DNA of 64,000 nt from Brachybacterium kimchii (GTDB lineage: Bacteria; Actinomycetota; Actinomycetes; Actinomycetales; Dermabacteraceae). Below, piece by piece: positions 8,419 to 17,500 of the stretch. The translations under genes were made by a program, and so were the position numbers. The number at the start of each line of letters is the position of its first letter. Position 1 is the stretch's first letter. The DNA lies in assembly GCF_023373525.1 (NCBI RefSeq), contig NZ_CP097218.1, forward strand, positions 2,666,001 to 2,730,000, given 5' to 3'. The notes under the pieces were generated by a model. It was not told the origin of the DNA. It made no database searches and was given only the letters and a program-made list of their open reading frames with translations.

Positions 8419-9029
8419 CCGCCCCCATCCGTCTCGTCCTCGTGGACGACGAGACCGTGATCCGCTCCGCCCTGGCCACCATGCTCGACCTGGAGGACGA
8501 CCTGGAGGTCCTCGCGCAGGCGGGGAGCGCCGCCGAGGGCGAGGGCCTGATGGCCGCCCACGCGCCCGATGTCGCGGTGCTCGACCTGCAGCTGCCCGAC
8601 GGGGACGGCCTCGAGCTCGCCGCCCGCACGCTCGAGGTCTCCCCCGCCACCCGGTGCCTGATCCTCACCTCGCACGCCCGGCCCGGCTACCTCAAGCGCG
8701 CGCTCGCCCAGGGCGTGCTGGGATTCCTGCCGAAGACGGTCTCCGGGGAGCAGCTCGCCGAGGCCGTGCGCGCCGTCGCGCAGGGACGCCGTGCGATCGA
8801 CCCCGAGCTCGCCGCGGAGACCATCGCCTCCGGCGACTCCCCGCTCACCCCGCGCGAGGCCGACGTGCTCGAGTACGCGGCCGACGGCGCCAGCATCGAG
8901 CAGATCGCACGGCGCGCGCACCTGGCCGAGGGGACGGTCCGCAACTACCTCTCGAACGCGCAGGCGAAGCTCCAGGCCAGCAACCGGCACGAGGCCTCGC
9001 AGATCGCGCGGCGGCACGGCTGGATCTGA
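8415..9029 (+). CDS. LuxR/NarL-family response regulator
   Basis: Response regulator of 204 residues, partner of the overlapping sensor kinase. The receiver domain spans about 1-120: acidic pair DDE at 11-13, phospho-acceptor Asp57 (VAVLDLQLPDGDG), Thr/Ser near 85 and Lys107 (FLPKTVS). A LuxR-type helix-turn-helix follows at about 140-200 (LTPREADVLEYAADGAS through GTVRNYLSNAQAKL). This is the DesR/NarL architecture. It ends 13 nt before the converging tadA. Confidence 0.92.
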   Translation: MTAPIRLVLVDDETVIRSALATMLDLEDDLEVLAQAGSAAEGEGLMAAHAPDVAVLDLQLPDGDGLELAARTLEVSPATRCLILTSHARPGYLKRALAQGVLGFLPKTVSGEQLAEAVRAVAQGRRAIDPELAAETIASGDSPLTPREADVLEYAADGASIEQIARRAHLAEGTVRNYLSNAQAKLQASNRHEASQIARRHGWI

Positions 9030-9042
9030 CGGCCCCTTCGCG

Positions 9043-9525
9043 TCATCGCCCCCGCCGCGCCCGGAAGAAGCCGCGCAGCAGGTCCCCGCACTCCTGCTCC
9101 CGCACGCCCGTGGTGAGCTCCGCGCGGTGGTTCAGCCGGGGTTCGCGCACGAGGTCGTAGAGGGACCCGGCGGCCCCGGCCTTCGGGTCGGGTGCGCCGA
9201 CGACCACCCGCGCGATCCGCGCGAGCACGATCGCCCCGGCGCACATGGTGCACGGTTCGAGGGTGACGGCGAGGGTGCAGCCGGTGAGGTTCCAGCGGCC
9301 CGTCGCGCGGGCCGCCTCGCGCAGGGCGAGGATCTCGGCGTGCGCGGTGGGGTCCTCGTCGGCCTCCCTGCGGTTGCCGGCGCGCGCGATCACGCGCCCG
9401 GTCGGGTCCAGGACGACGGCGCCGATCGGGACGTCGGCCGGCTCTCGCTCCGCGGAGGCGCGCGCCTCGTCGAGGGCGAGGCCCATGAGGGCGTCGTCGG
9501 AGAGGGGCGGGGTGTCGTCGTCCAC
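9043..9525 (-). CDS. tadA: tRNA adenosine(34) deaminase
   Basis: Zinc deaminase converting A34 to inosine in tRNA-Arg(ACG); 160 residues from GTG at 9525. Zinc and catalytic motifs are present: HAE (His62, Glu64) and PCTMC (Cys92, Cys95). The GTG start is preferred because upstream in-frame sequence is Gly/Ala low complexity, and the GAGAAT-containing stretch upstream resembles the leaderless promoters of this window. It lies next to upp, with the DHFR-like gene upstream on the same strand. Confidence 0.92.
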   Translation of the reverse strand: MDDDTPPLSDDALMGLALDEARASAEREPADVPIGAVVLDPTGRVIARAGNRREADEDPTAHAEILALREAARATGRWNLTGCTLAVTLEPCTMCAGAIVLARIARVVVGAPDPKAGAAGSLYDLVREPRLNHRAELTTGVREQECGDLLRGFFRARRGR

Positions 9526-9550
9526 ACCCCCATTCTCCCCGGCCGCGCCG

Positions 9551-10096
9551 TCAGCTGCGCGCACCCGTGACCGCGAACCGCGCCTCGAGCAGGGCGCCGT
9601 TCCGCCCGAGCTCGCGCAGCTCGAGGTCGAGGCGCCCTCCCATCAGCGGCTTCCCGCTGCCGAGGGTCACGGGGGCGATGGACACGAAGACCTCATCGAG
9701 CATCCCGGCCTCCGCGAAGGAGAACGCGAGGTCCCCGCCGCCCACGATCCAGACGTCCTTGTCGCCCGCGACCTCCTCGAGCCGGGCGCGGTGCGCGGCG
9801 GGCGGACCGGAGACGCGGGTGATGCCCGTGAAGTCCTCGGGCAGCTCCCGGTGGGAGAAGACGAACGTGGGCTGGTCGTAGACCCAGGCGTCAGCGACGG
9901 TCTCGAGGTGGCCCACGACCCAGTCATAGGTGGCGCGCCCCGTGACGATCGCACCCACGTCCTGCACGAACACGTCGTAGGGCAGGATGCTCTGCTCCGC
10001 GTCGGTGGGCTGGGAGAGCAGCCAGTCCAGGCTCTCGTGCTCGTCGGCGAGGAATCCGTCGAGGCTGGTCGCGGTGAAGAAGCGATAGCGGGTCAT
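9551..10096 (-). CDS. DHFR/RibD C-terminal fold reductase
   Basis: Protein of 181 residues with the dihydrofolate reductase-like fold of the RibD C-terminal family (YwjB/YyaP type). Recognisable segments are the N-terminal [18 protein letters not shown], the [12 protein letters not shown] helix, the glycine-rich nucleotide loop [13 protein letters not shown], and the [16 protein letters not shown] strand. It probably binds NADPH, but the substrate is unknown; members of this family are usually neither genuine FolA nor RibD. The ATG has GGAGG 5 nt upstream. Confidence 0.82.
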   Translation of the reverse strand: MTRYRFFTATSLDGFLADEHESLDWLLSQPTDAEQSILPYDVFVQDVGAIVTGRATYDWVVGHLETVADAWVYDQPTFVFSHRELPEDFTGITRVSGPPAAHRARLEEVAGDKDVWIVGGGDLAFSFAEAGMLDEVFVSIAPVTLGSGKPLMGGRLDLELRELGRNGALLEARFAVTGARS

Positions 10097-10205
10097 CGGG
10101 GCCTCCTGCGCGGCGGCGCAGCGCCGCGGGTCGGGTGCTGCGAGGTGTTGGTCCCAGTATTCGCCGGGGCTCCCCCGAACGGATCCCGCGTGCAGGGGCG
10201 TCGGG

Positions 10206-10211
10206 TAGATT
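10206..10211 (+). promoter_or_regulatory. -10 box of upp, leaderless type
   Basis: TAGATT ends 7 nt upstream of the upp ATG and there is no Shine-Dalgarno between them, so transcription should begin at or very near the start codon. Confidence 0.6.
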
Positions 10212-10218
10212 CGGCGCC

Positions 10219-10857
10219 ATGCGCGTGCTCGAACTCGACCATCCCCTCGTCGCCCACAAGCTGACGGCGCTCCGCAAGGCCGAGACGCGGTCCTCGATGT
10301 TCCGCCTCCTGGCCGACGAGCTGGTGACCCTGCTGGCCTACGAGGCCACGCGCAACGTCGCCGTCGCCCCCGTCGAGATCCAGACCCCGGTCACCACGAT
10401 GACCGGCACGCGTCTGACGGATCCCAAGCCGATGGTGGTCCCGATCCTGCGCGCGGGCCTGGGCATGCTCGACGGCATGACGCGCCTGCTGCCCACGGCC
10501 GAGGTCGGCTTCCTGGGCATGGTCCGCAACGACGAGACCCTCGAGGTCACGACCTACGCGAACCGCCTCCCGGACGACCTCACCGACCGCCAGTGCTTCG
10601 TGCTGGATCCGATGCTCGCGACCGGCCACACCCTCATCGCCTCCGTGAACTACCTGCACGAGCGCGGCGCGAAGGACATCACCTGCGTGACCCTGCTGTG
10701 CGCCCCCGAGGGCCTGAAGACCCTCGAGGAGCAGATCGACCCGGCCATCGACCTCACCGTGGTCACCGCCGCGATCGACGAGAAGCTCAACGAGAAGGGC
10801 TACATCGTCCCCGGCCTCGGCGACGCGGGCGACCGCCTCTTCGGCGTCGTCGACTGA
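10219..10857 (+). CDS. upp: Uracil phosphoribosyltransferase
   Basis: Pyrimidine salvage enzyme making UMP from uracil and PRPP; 212 residues, the usual length. The PRPP-binding loop is DPMLATGHT (Asp130-Thr138). The uracil-binding C-terminal segment is [18 protein letters not shown] at 10219 is chosen because the protein then begins with the family-typical [15 protein letters not shown] and a -10 box lies 7 nt upstream. A short stem-loop at 10930-10948 may end its transcript. Confidence 0.95.
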   Translation: MRVLELDHPLVAHKLTALRKAETRSSMFRLLADELVTLLAYEATRNVAVAPVEIQTPVTTMTGTRLTDPKPMVVPILRAGLGMLDGMTRLLPTAEVGFLGMVRNDETLEVTTYANRLPDDLTDRQCFVLDPMLATGHTLIASVNYLHERGAKDITCVTLLCAPEGLKTLEEQIDPAIDLTVVTAAIDEKLNEKGYIVPGLGDAGDRLFGVVD

Positions 10858-10929
10858 CGGGACCCGTCGACCGACGATCGGCCCCACCGGGCTCTGACCT
10901 CGCGCGTCCCAGGATGCGAACACCTGCTT

Positions 10930-10957
10930 GAGGCCGGGCGTCGGCCTCGGGCATGAT
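10930..10957 (+). promoter_or_regulatory. Dyad plus -10 box driving the Met/Cys leader ORF
   Basis: GAGGCCG-N5-CGGCCTC (10930-10948) is a perfect dyad immediately before a -10-like CATGAT (10952-10957), which is 7 nt upstream of the ATG at 10965. The dyad would cover the -35/-10 spacer, so it can be read either as an operator or as the upp terminator. Confidence 0.45.
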
Positions 10958-10964
10958 GGCCGAC

Positions 10965-11072
10965 ATGTTCACGAACGCTCCGAGCCGAGAGGTCGCCACG
11001 ACGGCGGCCCGCTCGATGATGCGTTCGATGATGATGTGCATGTGCATGATGCACCGTCAGCCGAGCCTCTGA
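10965..11072 (+). CDS. Leaderless 35-residue Met/Cys-rich leader peptide
   Basis: Small ORF of 35 codons starting 7 nt after a -10-like CATGAT, so probably translated from a leaderless mRNA. Nine of 35 residues are Met, and residues 18-29 read MMRSMMMCMCMM, an extreme run of Met with two Cys codons, ending HRQPSL. Such codon clustering is what amino-acid-controlled leader peptides look like. Its last codons can pair with RNA just downstream (see 11056-11146). It precedes an orphan winged-helix regulator by 171 nt. Nothing like it is known to me by name; expression is unproven. Confidence 0.5.
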   Translation: MFTNAPSREVATTAARSMMRSMMMCMCMMHRQPSL

Positions 11073-11146
11073 GCGCTCGAGAATCCTCCGGGGTCGGCTG
11101 ACAGGAGCCGGCCGGAAGGCGCGGGCTCCAGGTGCCGGCCGGGAGC
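11056..11146 (+). promoter_or_regulatory. Attenuator-like set of competing hairpins after the leader ORF
   Basis: GTCAGCCGA inside the leader ORF (11056-11064) is complementary to TCGGCTGAC at 11094-11102, so a ribosome finishing the ORF would break this stem. Directly after, GGAGCC (11104-11109) can pair with GGCTCC (11124-11129), while the overlapping GCTCC can instead pair with GGAGC (11142-11146). The stems are mutually exclusive, the arrangement expected of a translation-controlled switch. No T-run is present, so control could act at the ribosome site of the next gene rather than by intrinsic termination. Folding was judged by eye. Confidence 0.4.
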
Positions 11147-11243
11147 ACAACCCAGCGATCCGCGAACCTGACGCGTCGATCGGAACTGGGATCCCGGGTC
11201 CCCACCCGTTGCACCAGTCGTGCACGAACCCGGAGAACGCATC

Positions 11244-12140
11244 ATGAGCATCACCCTGAACAGTCCTGTCACCCAGACCCGCACCCCGCAGAGCGCCGCC
11301 GGTCAGAGCCCGGCCGCCCGCGTCGAGCGCCCCGCGCACGATCGCGGACCCCGCGCCCTGCGCCCCCAGCACGCCGGCCGTCCCGCCTTCCGGGCCCCCG
11401 GTGCCGCCGGGCAGTCCGCCGGATCGTCGGCACTGGCCGCCGCGCCGGAGTCCGACCAGGTCACGCTGACCCTCACGGTCACGCTGCCGGCCGGCACGCC
11501 CGACGTCGAAGCGGCCCAGATCGCCGACGCGCTGCGCGCCAACGCCCGTCGCCTGACGGCCGGCCGCCGCGCCTCGGCGAGCGTGGGCGTGCGCTCCCCG
11601 CGCCCCTTCTCCCCCGCCGGCGAGGCTGCGGAGACGGGCACCACGAGCACCGCGCCCACCCTGCGGGCGCTCCCGCCGCGCACCCAGGACGGCGAGGCCG
11701 CGCAGCCCGAGCGCACGCGCCGCACCGGCGTCGTCTCGCCGAACTCCCCGGCCCGCCGGGACGCCGAGGCGGCACGTCAGCGCCTGCTGCGCGCCACCGC
11801 CGTGAGCCCGAACGTCGCTCCCGCCGCGAGCACGGACTGCTCGCTGGTGATCGACCTCTTCGGCCGCCGCGTGCGCATCGACGGCGAGGACGTGGACCTC
11901 ACCTACAAGGAGTTCGAGCTGCTCGCGCACCTGGCGCGCGGCGCCCGTCGGATCATCGGCCGCGACGAGCTCATGGAGTCCGTGTGGGCCGACGCCTCGT
12001 CCGAGACCGGTGAGCGCACCGTCGACGTGCACGTGCGCCGCGTGCGCGCGAAGCTCGGCCGCTACCGCCGCCTGATCTCCACGGTGCGCGGCGCGGGCTA
12101 CCGCCTGGACACCGGCAGCGACGTCGCGATCCTCGACTGA
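11244..12140 (+). CDS. Orphan winged-helix (OmpR/PhoB-type) DNA-binding protein
   Basis: Protein of 298 residues. Residues 1-70 and 115-195 are disordered and Pro/Ala/Arg-rich. Between them is a small strand-helix segment (VTLTLTVTLPAG then VEAAQIADALRANARRL, about 72-105). The C-terminal 203-290 region is a clear Trans_reg_C winged helix (YKEFELLAHLARGA, IIGRDELMESVW, RTVDVHVRRVRAKLG, ISTVRGAGYRL). There is no receiver domain, so it is not a standard response regulator; the small N-terminal segment could be a sensor. A single Cys (199) precedes the DNA-binding domain. ATG at 11244 has GGAGA upstream. The long leader with a Met/Cys ORF suggests control by amino-acid or thiol status, an inference. 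Confidence 0.75.
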   Translation: MSITLNSPVTQTRTPQSAAGQSPAARVERPAHDRGPRALRPQHAGRPAFRAPGAAGQSAGSSALAAAPESDQVTLTLTVTLPAGTPDVEAAQIADALRANARRLTAGRRASASVGVRSPRPFSPAGEAAETGTTSTAPTLRALPPRTQDGEAAQPERTRRTGVVSPNSPARRDAEAARQRLLRATAVSPNVAPAASTDCSLVIDLFGRRVRIDGEDVDLTYKEFELLAHLARGARRIIGRDELMESVWADASSETGERTVDVHVRRVRAKLGRYRRLISTVRGAGYRLDTGSDVAILD

Positions 12141-12284
12141 TCGCGCTCCTCCCCCGGCGTTTCACCCCAGTCCCCCACCCGAGGACCATCGGCCCGGACG
12201 GGCAGCCGCTCGTCCGGGTCGGTGCATTCCGCGCAGGGTGCTCGTCATCGCCCCCGTTCCGGGAAGGACGAGGATCCGGGAAGA

Positions 12285-12338
12285 GCGAACGGCCCGGAGC
12301 ACACATCGACGCACTGTCGGGGCTCACGGGCCGTTCGC
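12285..12338 (+). terminator. Long hairpin after the winged-helix gene
   Basis: GCGAACGGCCCG and CGGGCCGTTCGC are perfect 12-bp complements, and GAGC/GCTC can extend the stem inward after one bulged base. It lies 145 nt after the stop of the winged-helix gene. No T-tract follows, as is common in high-GC actinobacteria. Confidence 0.5.
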
Positions 12339-12507
12339 GATGCCAGCCGTCCCTCAATGGTGGTGGGTGCGGACGACCAGGCAACACGGGTCCACCGATA
12401 TCGGGGGGAACGTCGGAGGACCCGTTCGTCGCCTCCCGCGAGGGGGATCGAGGAGGCGACGTCCGGGACGATGCTACGGGTCCCGGCGCGATGATGTAAA
12501 CGCGAAC

Positions 12508-12523
12508 ATGCAATGCTTTGCAT
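12508..12523. promoter_or_regulatory. A/T-rich dyad, possible operator
   Basis: ATGCAA-N4-TTGCAT sits in the most A/T-rich patch of the region, followed by a second GCTTTTGC-like half. It is about 80 nt upstream of the -10 box at 12602. It may be a regulator or origin-proximal protein site; the protein is unknown. Confidence 0.3.
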
Positions 12524-12601
12524 GCTTTTGCGCAGCCATGACCAAGTCGGGATTGCCGTTGCCTCTGGCACGTGTCCACCGGTCAGGCGCTTGGCGTCTC
12601 G

Positions 12602-12607
12602 TAGAGT
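12602..12607 (+). promoter_or_regulatory. -10 box upstream of mini-ORF and MinD-like gene
   Basis: TAGAGT ends 5 nt before the ATG at 12613. The transcript would start at or near the mini-ORF and carry a leader of about 55 nt before the MinD-like ATG. Confidence 0.5.
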
Positions 12608-12612
12608 GGAGC

Positions 12613-12651
12613 ATGGCCCCGCGCGCACCGCGGGTGTGTCGACCACCGTAG
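12613..12651 (+). CDS. 12-residue candidate leader peptide (MAPRAPRVCRPP)
   Basis: ATG placed 5 nt after a -10 box opens a 12-codon frame ending in TAG 17 nt before the next gene's ATG. It is rich in Pro/Arg, with Cys-Arg-Pro-Pro at the end; Pro-Pro at the terminus can stall ribosomes. The following gene has its own GAGGGAG ribosome site, so reinitiation or stalling control is possible. It is too short to be sure it is translated. Confidence 0.3.
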   Translation: MAPRAPRVCRPP

Positions 12652-12668
12652 TGAGGGAGAGCCCATCC

Positions 12669-14483
12669 ATGATCGCGCAGGCGCGCATCGACTCCGACCG
12701 GTCCGCGACCGTCCACCTGGCCGATGAGGAGATCGGGATCCACGGGGAGCACATCTCCGAGGTGCGGGCGAACGTCAAGAGCGTGTTCATCGACGCCGCC
12801 CGTCGCGCGGGGCGCGACCTCGACGTCGTGATCGTCGAGCCCGACGCCACGCACCATCTGCGCGTGGAGCCCTCGGGCCGCATCAGCACCCGCGAGGCCG
12901 ACGACCGGCCGCTCTTCGGCCCGTCCGCAGGCCGTGCCGGCCACGGGACGGGCTCACCCTCAGCGCACTCCTCCCCTGCGCACTCCTACTCCGCGAGCTC
13001 GTTCGACGTGGCCTCGTTCGGACAGGGCTCGTTCGATCCCGACGGGGACGTCGAGGCGACCGCCGTGCACCCCGCGGTCCCCGAGGGCGGCACGGCGGAC
13101 AGCCCCTCCTGGATCCCGCCGTCGCTGCTCGGCGAGGAGACCCACGAGGCGCAGGACGAGCAGGACTCCCAGGACGTTCCGGGAGTCCGGGACCCCCGCG
13201 ACGAGCAGCGCTCCCACGACGCCCAGGGCGCCCACGAGGAGCGCGTCGCCGATGCCGCCGGCTCCGGTGCGCAGACCGGTGCGGCGAGCGGGCCGGGCGT
13301 CGGCCCCACGACGGCGATCGCGCCGAGCGCCTCCGCCGCATCGCCCGCGCCGGCCCCCGCCGCCCCGACGGCGCCGGCCCCCGCTTCCACGGCGGCCTCG
13401 CCCGCCGAGCCCGGCGACCAGGCGGGCCGCTCGGCGCGTCCCGGCCACGGCCGCCGCGCCGCCCCGACGACGGCGCAGCAGGCTCCCTCCTCCGCACCGG
13501 TGGCGGACGCGCCGCAGGCGGCGGACCCGCAGCCGTCGGGCGAGAGCCGTCGGCCCACCCTCCAGGACCTCCAGTCCGCCGGCCGTCAGCCGTCGCCCGC
13601 CCCGGCGACCCGCGGCTGGCAGGGCACCCTCACGCGACTGACCGGCGGGCGGATCTCCCCGCGCCCCGGCCGCGCCGAGCGCGAGGAGCGCGCCCAGATG
13701 CAGCGCATCTCCCGCACCCTCGACGGCCCGAAGAACATCGCCGTCGTGAACCTCAAGGGCGGCGCCCACAAGACCACCGCCTCGCTCATGATCGCGGCGA
13801 CGCTGGGCATGGCCCGCGGCGGCGGCGTGCTGGCCTGGGACAACAACGAGACCCGGGGCACGCTGGGCTGGCGCGGCGCGCCCGCCGAGCACCACCGCAC
13901 CGCGATCGACCTGCTGCGCGACCTCGACCAGCTGCGCACCGAACAGGCCACCGTCTCGGACCTCGACCGCTACGTGCGCCGGCAGGAGGCCACCCGCTTC
14001 GACATCCTCGCCTCCGACGAGGATCCGGGCTCCTCCGCCCTGATCGACGACGCCGCCTTCCGCGAGCTCGACGAGACCCTCTCGCGGTTCTACCGCCTCA
14101 AGGTCATCGACACCGGGAACAACGTGCGCGCCTCGAACTGGCTGGCCGGCGTCCAGTCGGCCGATCAGCTGGTGATCATCTCGACCCTGCGCGAGGACAC
14201 CTTCAACGCCGCCGCCTGGATGATCGACGAGCTGCGCGCGACCGGTCTCGCCGAGCAGGTCGACCACGCCGTGACGATCCTGTCGCACTCCTCGGGCAAG
14301 AAGATGGACCCCTCGCTGCGCACTCAGCTGCACAAGCACTTCGGCGCGCACACCCGCGCGATCGTCGAGGTCCCCTTCGAGGAGCAGTTCGTGGACGGCG
14401 CACCGCTGGACTTCTCGCGGATCCACCCGGAGACCCGGGCCGCGTGGCTGCGGGCGACCGCCGAGATCGTCGACGGCCTGTGA
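12669..14483 (+). CDS. ParA/MinD-like ATPase with long disordered linker and atypical P-loop
   Basis: Protein of 604 residues. Residues 1-80 form a small folded domain (VHLADEEIGIHGEHISEVRANVKSVF). Residues 85-340 are Pro/Ala/Ser/acid-rich linker. The C-terminal ATPase (about 355-604) has the deviant Walker A N-L-K363-G-G-A-H-K368-T-T; canonical ParA/MinD is KGGVGKTT, so a His replaces the Gly before the catalytic Lys, while the signature Lys363 is kept. WDNNETRGTLGW (about residues 390-401) and KVIDTGNN (switch II) are also present. Similar long MinD-like proteins occur in actinobacteria near ESX/secretion or chromosome-organisation genes. Start ATG 12669 follows GAGGGAGAG. Role: membrane- or DNA-surface positioning, inferred. 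Confidence 0.75.
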   Translation: MIAQARIDSDRSATVHLADEEIGIHGEHISEVRANVKSVFIDAARRAGRDLDVVIVEPDATHHLRVEPSGRISTREADDRPLFGPSAGRAGHGTGSPSAHSSPAHSYSASSFDVASFGQGSFDPDGDVEATAVHPAVPEGGTADSPSWIPPSLLGEETHEAQDEQDSQDVPGVRDPRDEQRSHDAQGAHEERVADAAGSGAQTGAASGPGVGPTTAIAPSASAASPAPAPAAPTAPAPASTAASPAEPGDQAGRSARPGHGRRAAPTTAQQAPSSAPVADAPQAADPQPSGESRRPTLQDLQSAGRQPSPAPATRGWQGTLTRLTGGRISPRPGRAEREERAQMQRISRTLDGPKNIAVVNLKGGAHKTTASLMIAATLGMARGGGVLAWDNNETRGTLGWRGAPAEHHRTAIDLLRDLDQLRTEQATVSDLDRYVRRQEATRFDILASDEDPGSSALIDDAAFRELDETLSRFYRLKVIDTGNNVRASNWLAGVQSADQLVIISTLREDTFNAAAWMIDELRATGLAEQVDHAVTILSHSSGKKMDPSLRTQLHKHFGAHTRAIVEVPFEEQFVDGAPLDFSRIHPETRAAWLRATAEIVDGL

Positions 14484-14558
14484 GGATGGGGCCGACCCGC
14501 TCGCTCCTCCCCACCGGGCTCCCGTCCACCGCGCGCCCCGGACGTCGGAGGGTGCGCG

Positions 14559-14564
14559 TAGGTT
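14559..14564 (+). promoter_or_regulatory. -10 box of SNF2 gene, leaderless type
   Basis: TAGGTT ends 7 nt upstream of the ATG at 14572, with no Shine-Dalgarno between them. Confidence 0.55.
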
Positions 14565-14571
14565 CGCCCTC

Positions 14572-17500
14572 ATGCCGCTGAACCGCCTGCATCTGGTCGT
14601 CGACGACGACCTGGGCCCCGCGCTGTGGGTGCGGGTGCAGGTCGAGGGCGGCGGCTCCCGCCCTGCTGCGGACCTCTCCGGTCTGCTCGACGAGGCGCCG
14701 AGCGGGCTCGCCGACGCCCTGTCCCGCGCGCTCGGCCGGCACGAGGGCACGCTGCGCCATCGCGCGCGCGTGCGCGGCCGCACGAGCGAGCACCGCGTCC
14801 CCGCCCTGCCGCTCGACGGGGAGGCGCTGCTGGACGTGGTCGGCGCGATCGGCCGCCTCGTGGCCGCGCGCACGGGAGCGGGCACGGAAGTCGCGGGGCA
14901 GACGGGGCCGAGCGGGCCGACGGGGGCCTCGGACACCGGGAGCGAGGTGGCCGCCGTGATCGGGCCGCTCGTGGAGGCCGGCACGTCCCTGCGACTGTCC
15001 GACCAGGTCATCGCCATGCCGGACCTGCTCACGGCCGTGGTGCTGGACCTGCACGCCGAGCGCCTCGTCGCCGCACGGCACCTGCGGGTGCGGATCGTCG
15101 AGCGCTTCGGCCGCCCCTGGGCGCGCTGGTCCGCGCTCGAGGAGGACGCCCAGCCGCTGCTGCACTCCCTCGTCGATACCCGCGCGCGCGAGGTCTTCGC
15201 CCGGCACGTCGCCTCCCGTCGCCGCGCGGAGACGGAGACGGAGACGTCTGAGGATGCGGCCGCGAAGGACCCGACGGCCCTCATCTCCTCGCTGTCCGCG
15301 CCCTCCGCGGATGCCCCCGTGCGGGCCGACGTCCCGACCCAGCGGCGCATGCAGGCGGCGCTCGACGCGTTCATCGACTCCGGCCGCGCCCGGGTGCACC
15401 TCTCCTCGACCGGTTCGGAGCTCGTGGTGCGCCTGCACGAGCCGCCGCTGGGCACCGCGTGGCCGCTGCAGACCTGCCTGCGCGACGCCGACGGGGCGGT
15501 GCGGCCCGTCGCCGACCTGCGTGCCGTGGGCGACGTGGGCGTCGAAGGAGCCGCGGAGGCATCGGCCGAGGTCATGCGCCTGGCACCGACGGTGCGCGGG
15601 GCCGCCGTCGACGACACCGGCGTGGACTGGCTGCTCACCACCGCCCAGGCCTCCGCTTTCCTCGCCCATGACACCGGGGCTCTCGAGGCCGCGGGCGTCA
15701 CCGTGATGCTCCCGCGCGAGTGGACGAAGCAGAAGACCCGCCTGCAGGCCGTCGTCGGCGAGGAGGAGGCCGAGCAGGAGAAGACGGGCAGCGGCGTGGG
15801 CATGCAGGCCATGGCCCGCTTCGACTGGAAGATGTCGGTCGGGGACGTGGACCTCACCGAGGACGAGGTCGCGGAGATCCGCGCCGCCCAGGCCGAGCTC
15901 GTGCAGCTGCGCGGCCAGTGGGTGCGCCTGGACTCCACCACGCTGCGCGCCGCCGAGCGCTTCCTCGACGCGTTCACCGCGCGGAGGCGGGGACGGGACG
16001 GCGGGGAGAGCGGGCCCGACGGGGCGAGCGGGCACCACGGGGAACGCGGTTCCGGAGGCGGTGGCGCCGCCGGCGCCGCGCGACGGGCGCCCGCCCGTCG
16101 GCCCGACGAGTCCCGCGCCCCCGGGCGCACCGAGCCGATCGCGGCGAGCGCCGGCAGCATGCACTGGGGCGACATGTTCGCGCTGCTGGGCAGCGCCCAG
16201 GCCGAGGGCCTGCAGGTCCGTCTGCAGGCGGACGACGCGGAGCCCGTGCCGCCACGGGCCGGCGCCCCCGCGCGCGGACGCTCCAACGGTCTGCGCAATC
16301 TGGTGCCCGGCGGGCCCGGGCCGCTCCCCCTTCCGCAGCCCGAGCGCCTGGACGCCTCGCTGCGCGGCTACCAGCTCGAGGGGCTGAACTGGATGTGGGC
16401 GCTGCACGAGCTGGGGCTCGGCGGGATCCTCGCCGATGACATGGGGCTCGGCAAGACGATGCAGGTTCTCGCGCTGCTGTGCCGTGAGCGGGAGCCGGAT
16501 CCCGCCGCGGTCGCCCCCGAGGTGCGGCCCGCGCGCGTGCGTCCGCGCCCCGGGGCCCGCTCGCGCACCGCGGGCGCGGGCCCCGCGCCCGGTCCCACCC
16601 TGCTGGTGTGCCCGATGTCCGTCGTCGGCTCGTGGCAGCGCGAGGCCGCGCGCTTCGCCCCGGACCTCGCCGTGCACGTCCACCACGGCGGCGATCGCAT
16701 CCGCGACGCCTCCTTCGCCGAGGGCGCGGCAGACGTCGACCTCGTGATCACCACCTACTCCCTGCTGGACCGGGACCTCGAGGTGCTCTCCCAGGTGCGC
16801 TGGCACCGCCTCGTGCTCGACGAGGCACAGCACGTGAAGAACGCCGGGACGGCCGTCGCGAAGGCGGCGCGGGCGCTGCGGGCCCCGCACCGTCTGGCGC
16901 TCACCGGCACCCCGGTCGAGAACCGCCTGAGCGACCTGCACGCCCTCATGGAGACCGTGAACCCCGGCCTGCTGGGCAGCGCCACCTCCTTCCAGGAGCA
17001 CCTCGCGGGCCCGATCGAGAAGGACGGCGACGAGTCGGCGCTCGAGCGTCTGCGCGCCCTGACCAGCCCGTTCGTGCTGCGACGCGTGAAGACGGATCCG
17101 AGCATCATCTCGGACCTGCCCGCGAAGATCGACATGGTGCGCACCGTGAACCTCACCCCCGAGCAGGCCGGGCTCTACGAGGCGCTCGTCGGCGAGCTCA
17201 TGGCCCAGATCGACGGCGCCGACCAGAACCAGCGCCGCACGCTCGTCGTCTCCACGCTCACCAAGCTCAAGCAGGTCTGCAACCACCCCGCCCACTACCT
17301 CGGCGACGGCTCCGCGATCCTGCGCGACGGGCAGCACCGCTCCGGCAAGCTCGAGTACGTCGACGACCTGCTCGGATCCGCCTTCGCCGACGGCGAGAAG
17401 GTGCTGCTGTTCACCCAGTTCACGACCTTCGGGCACATGCTCGTCCCCTACTGGCGCGAGAGGTTCGGCCGCGAGATCCCCTTCCTCCACGGCGGGGTGA

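Larger units (their letters stand above)
12141..12668. other. 528-nt intergenic region before the MinD-like gene
   Basis: No convincing long gene. It holds, in order, the hairpin at 12285-12338, an A/T-rich dyad at 12508-12523, a -10 box at 12602-12607 and a 12-codon ORF at 12613-12651. Longer reading frames across it have Arg/Pro-rich content typical of off-frame GC-rich sequence. Confidence 0.6.

Noticed and set aside
9043..9564. TadA start at 9564
   Set aside because: Upstream codons are Gly/Ala low complexity and overlap the DHFR-like gene end; GTG at 9525 fits the family length.
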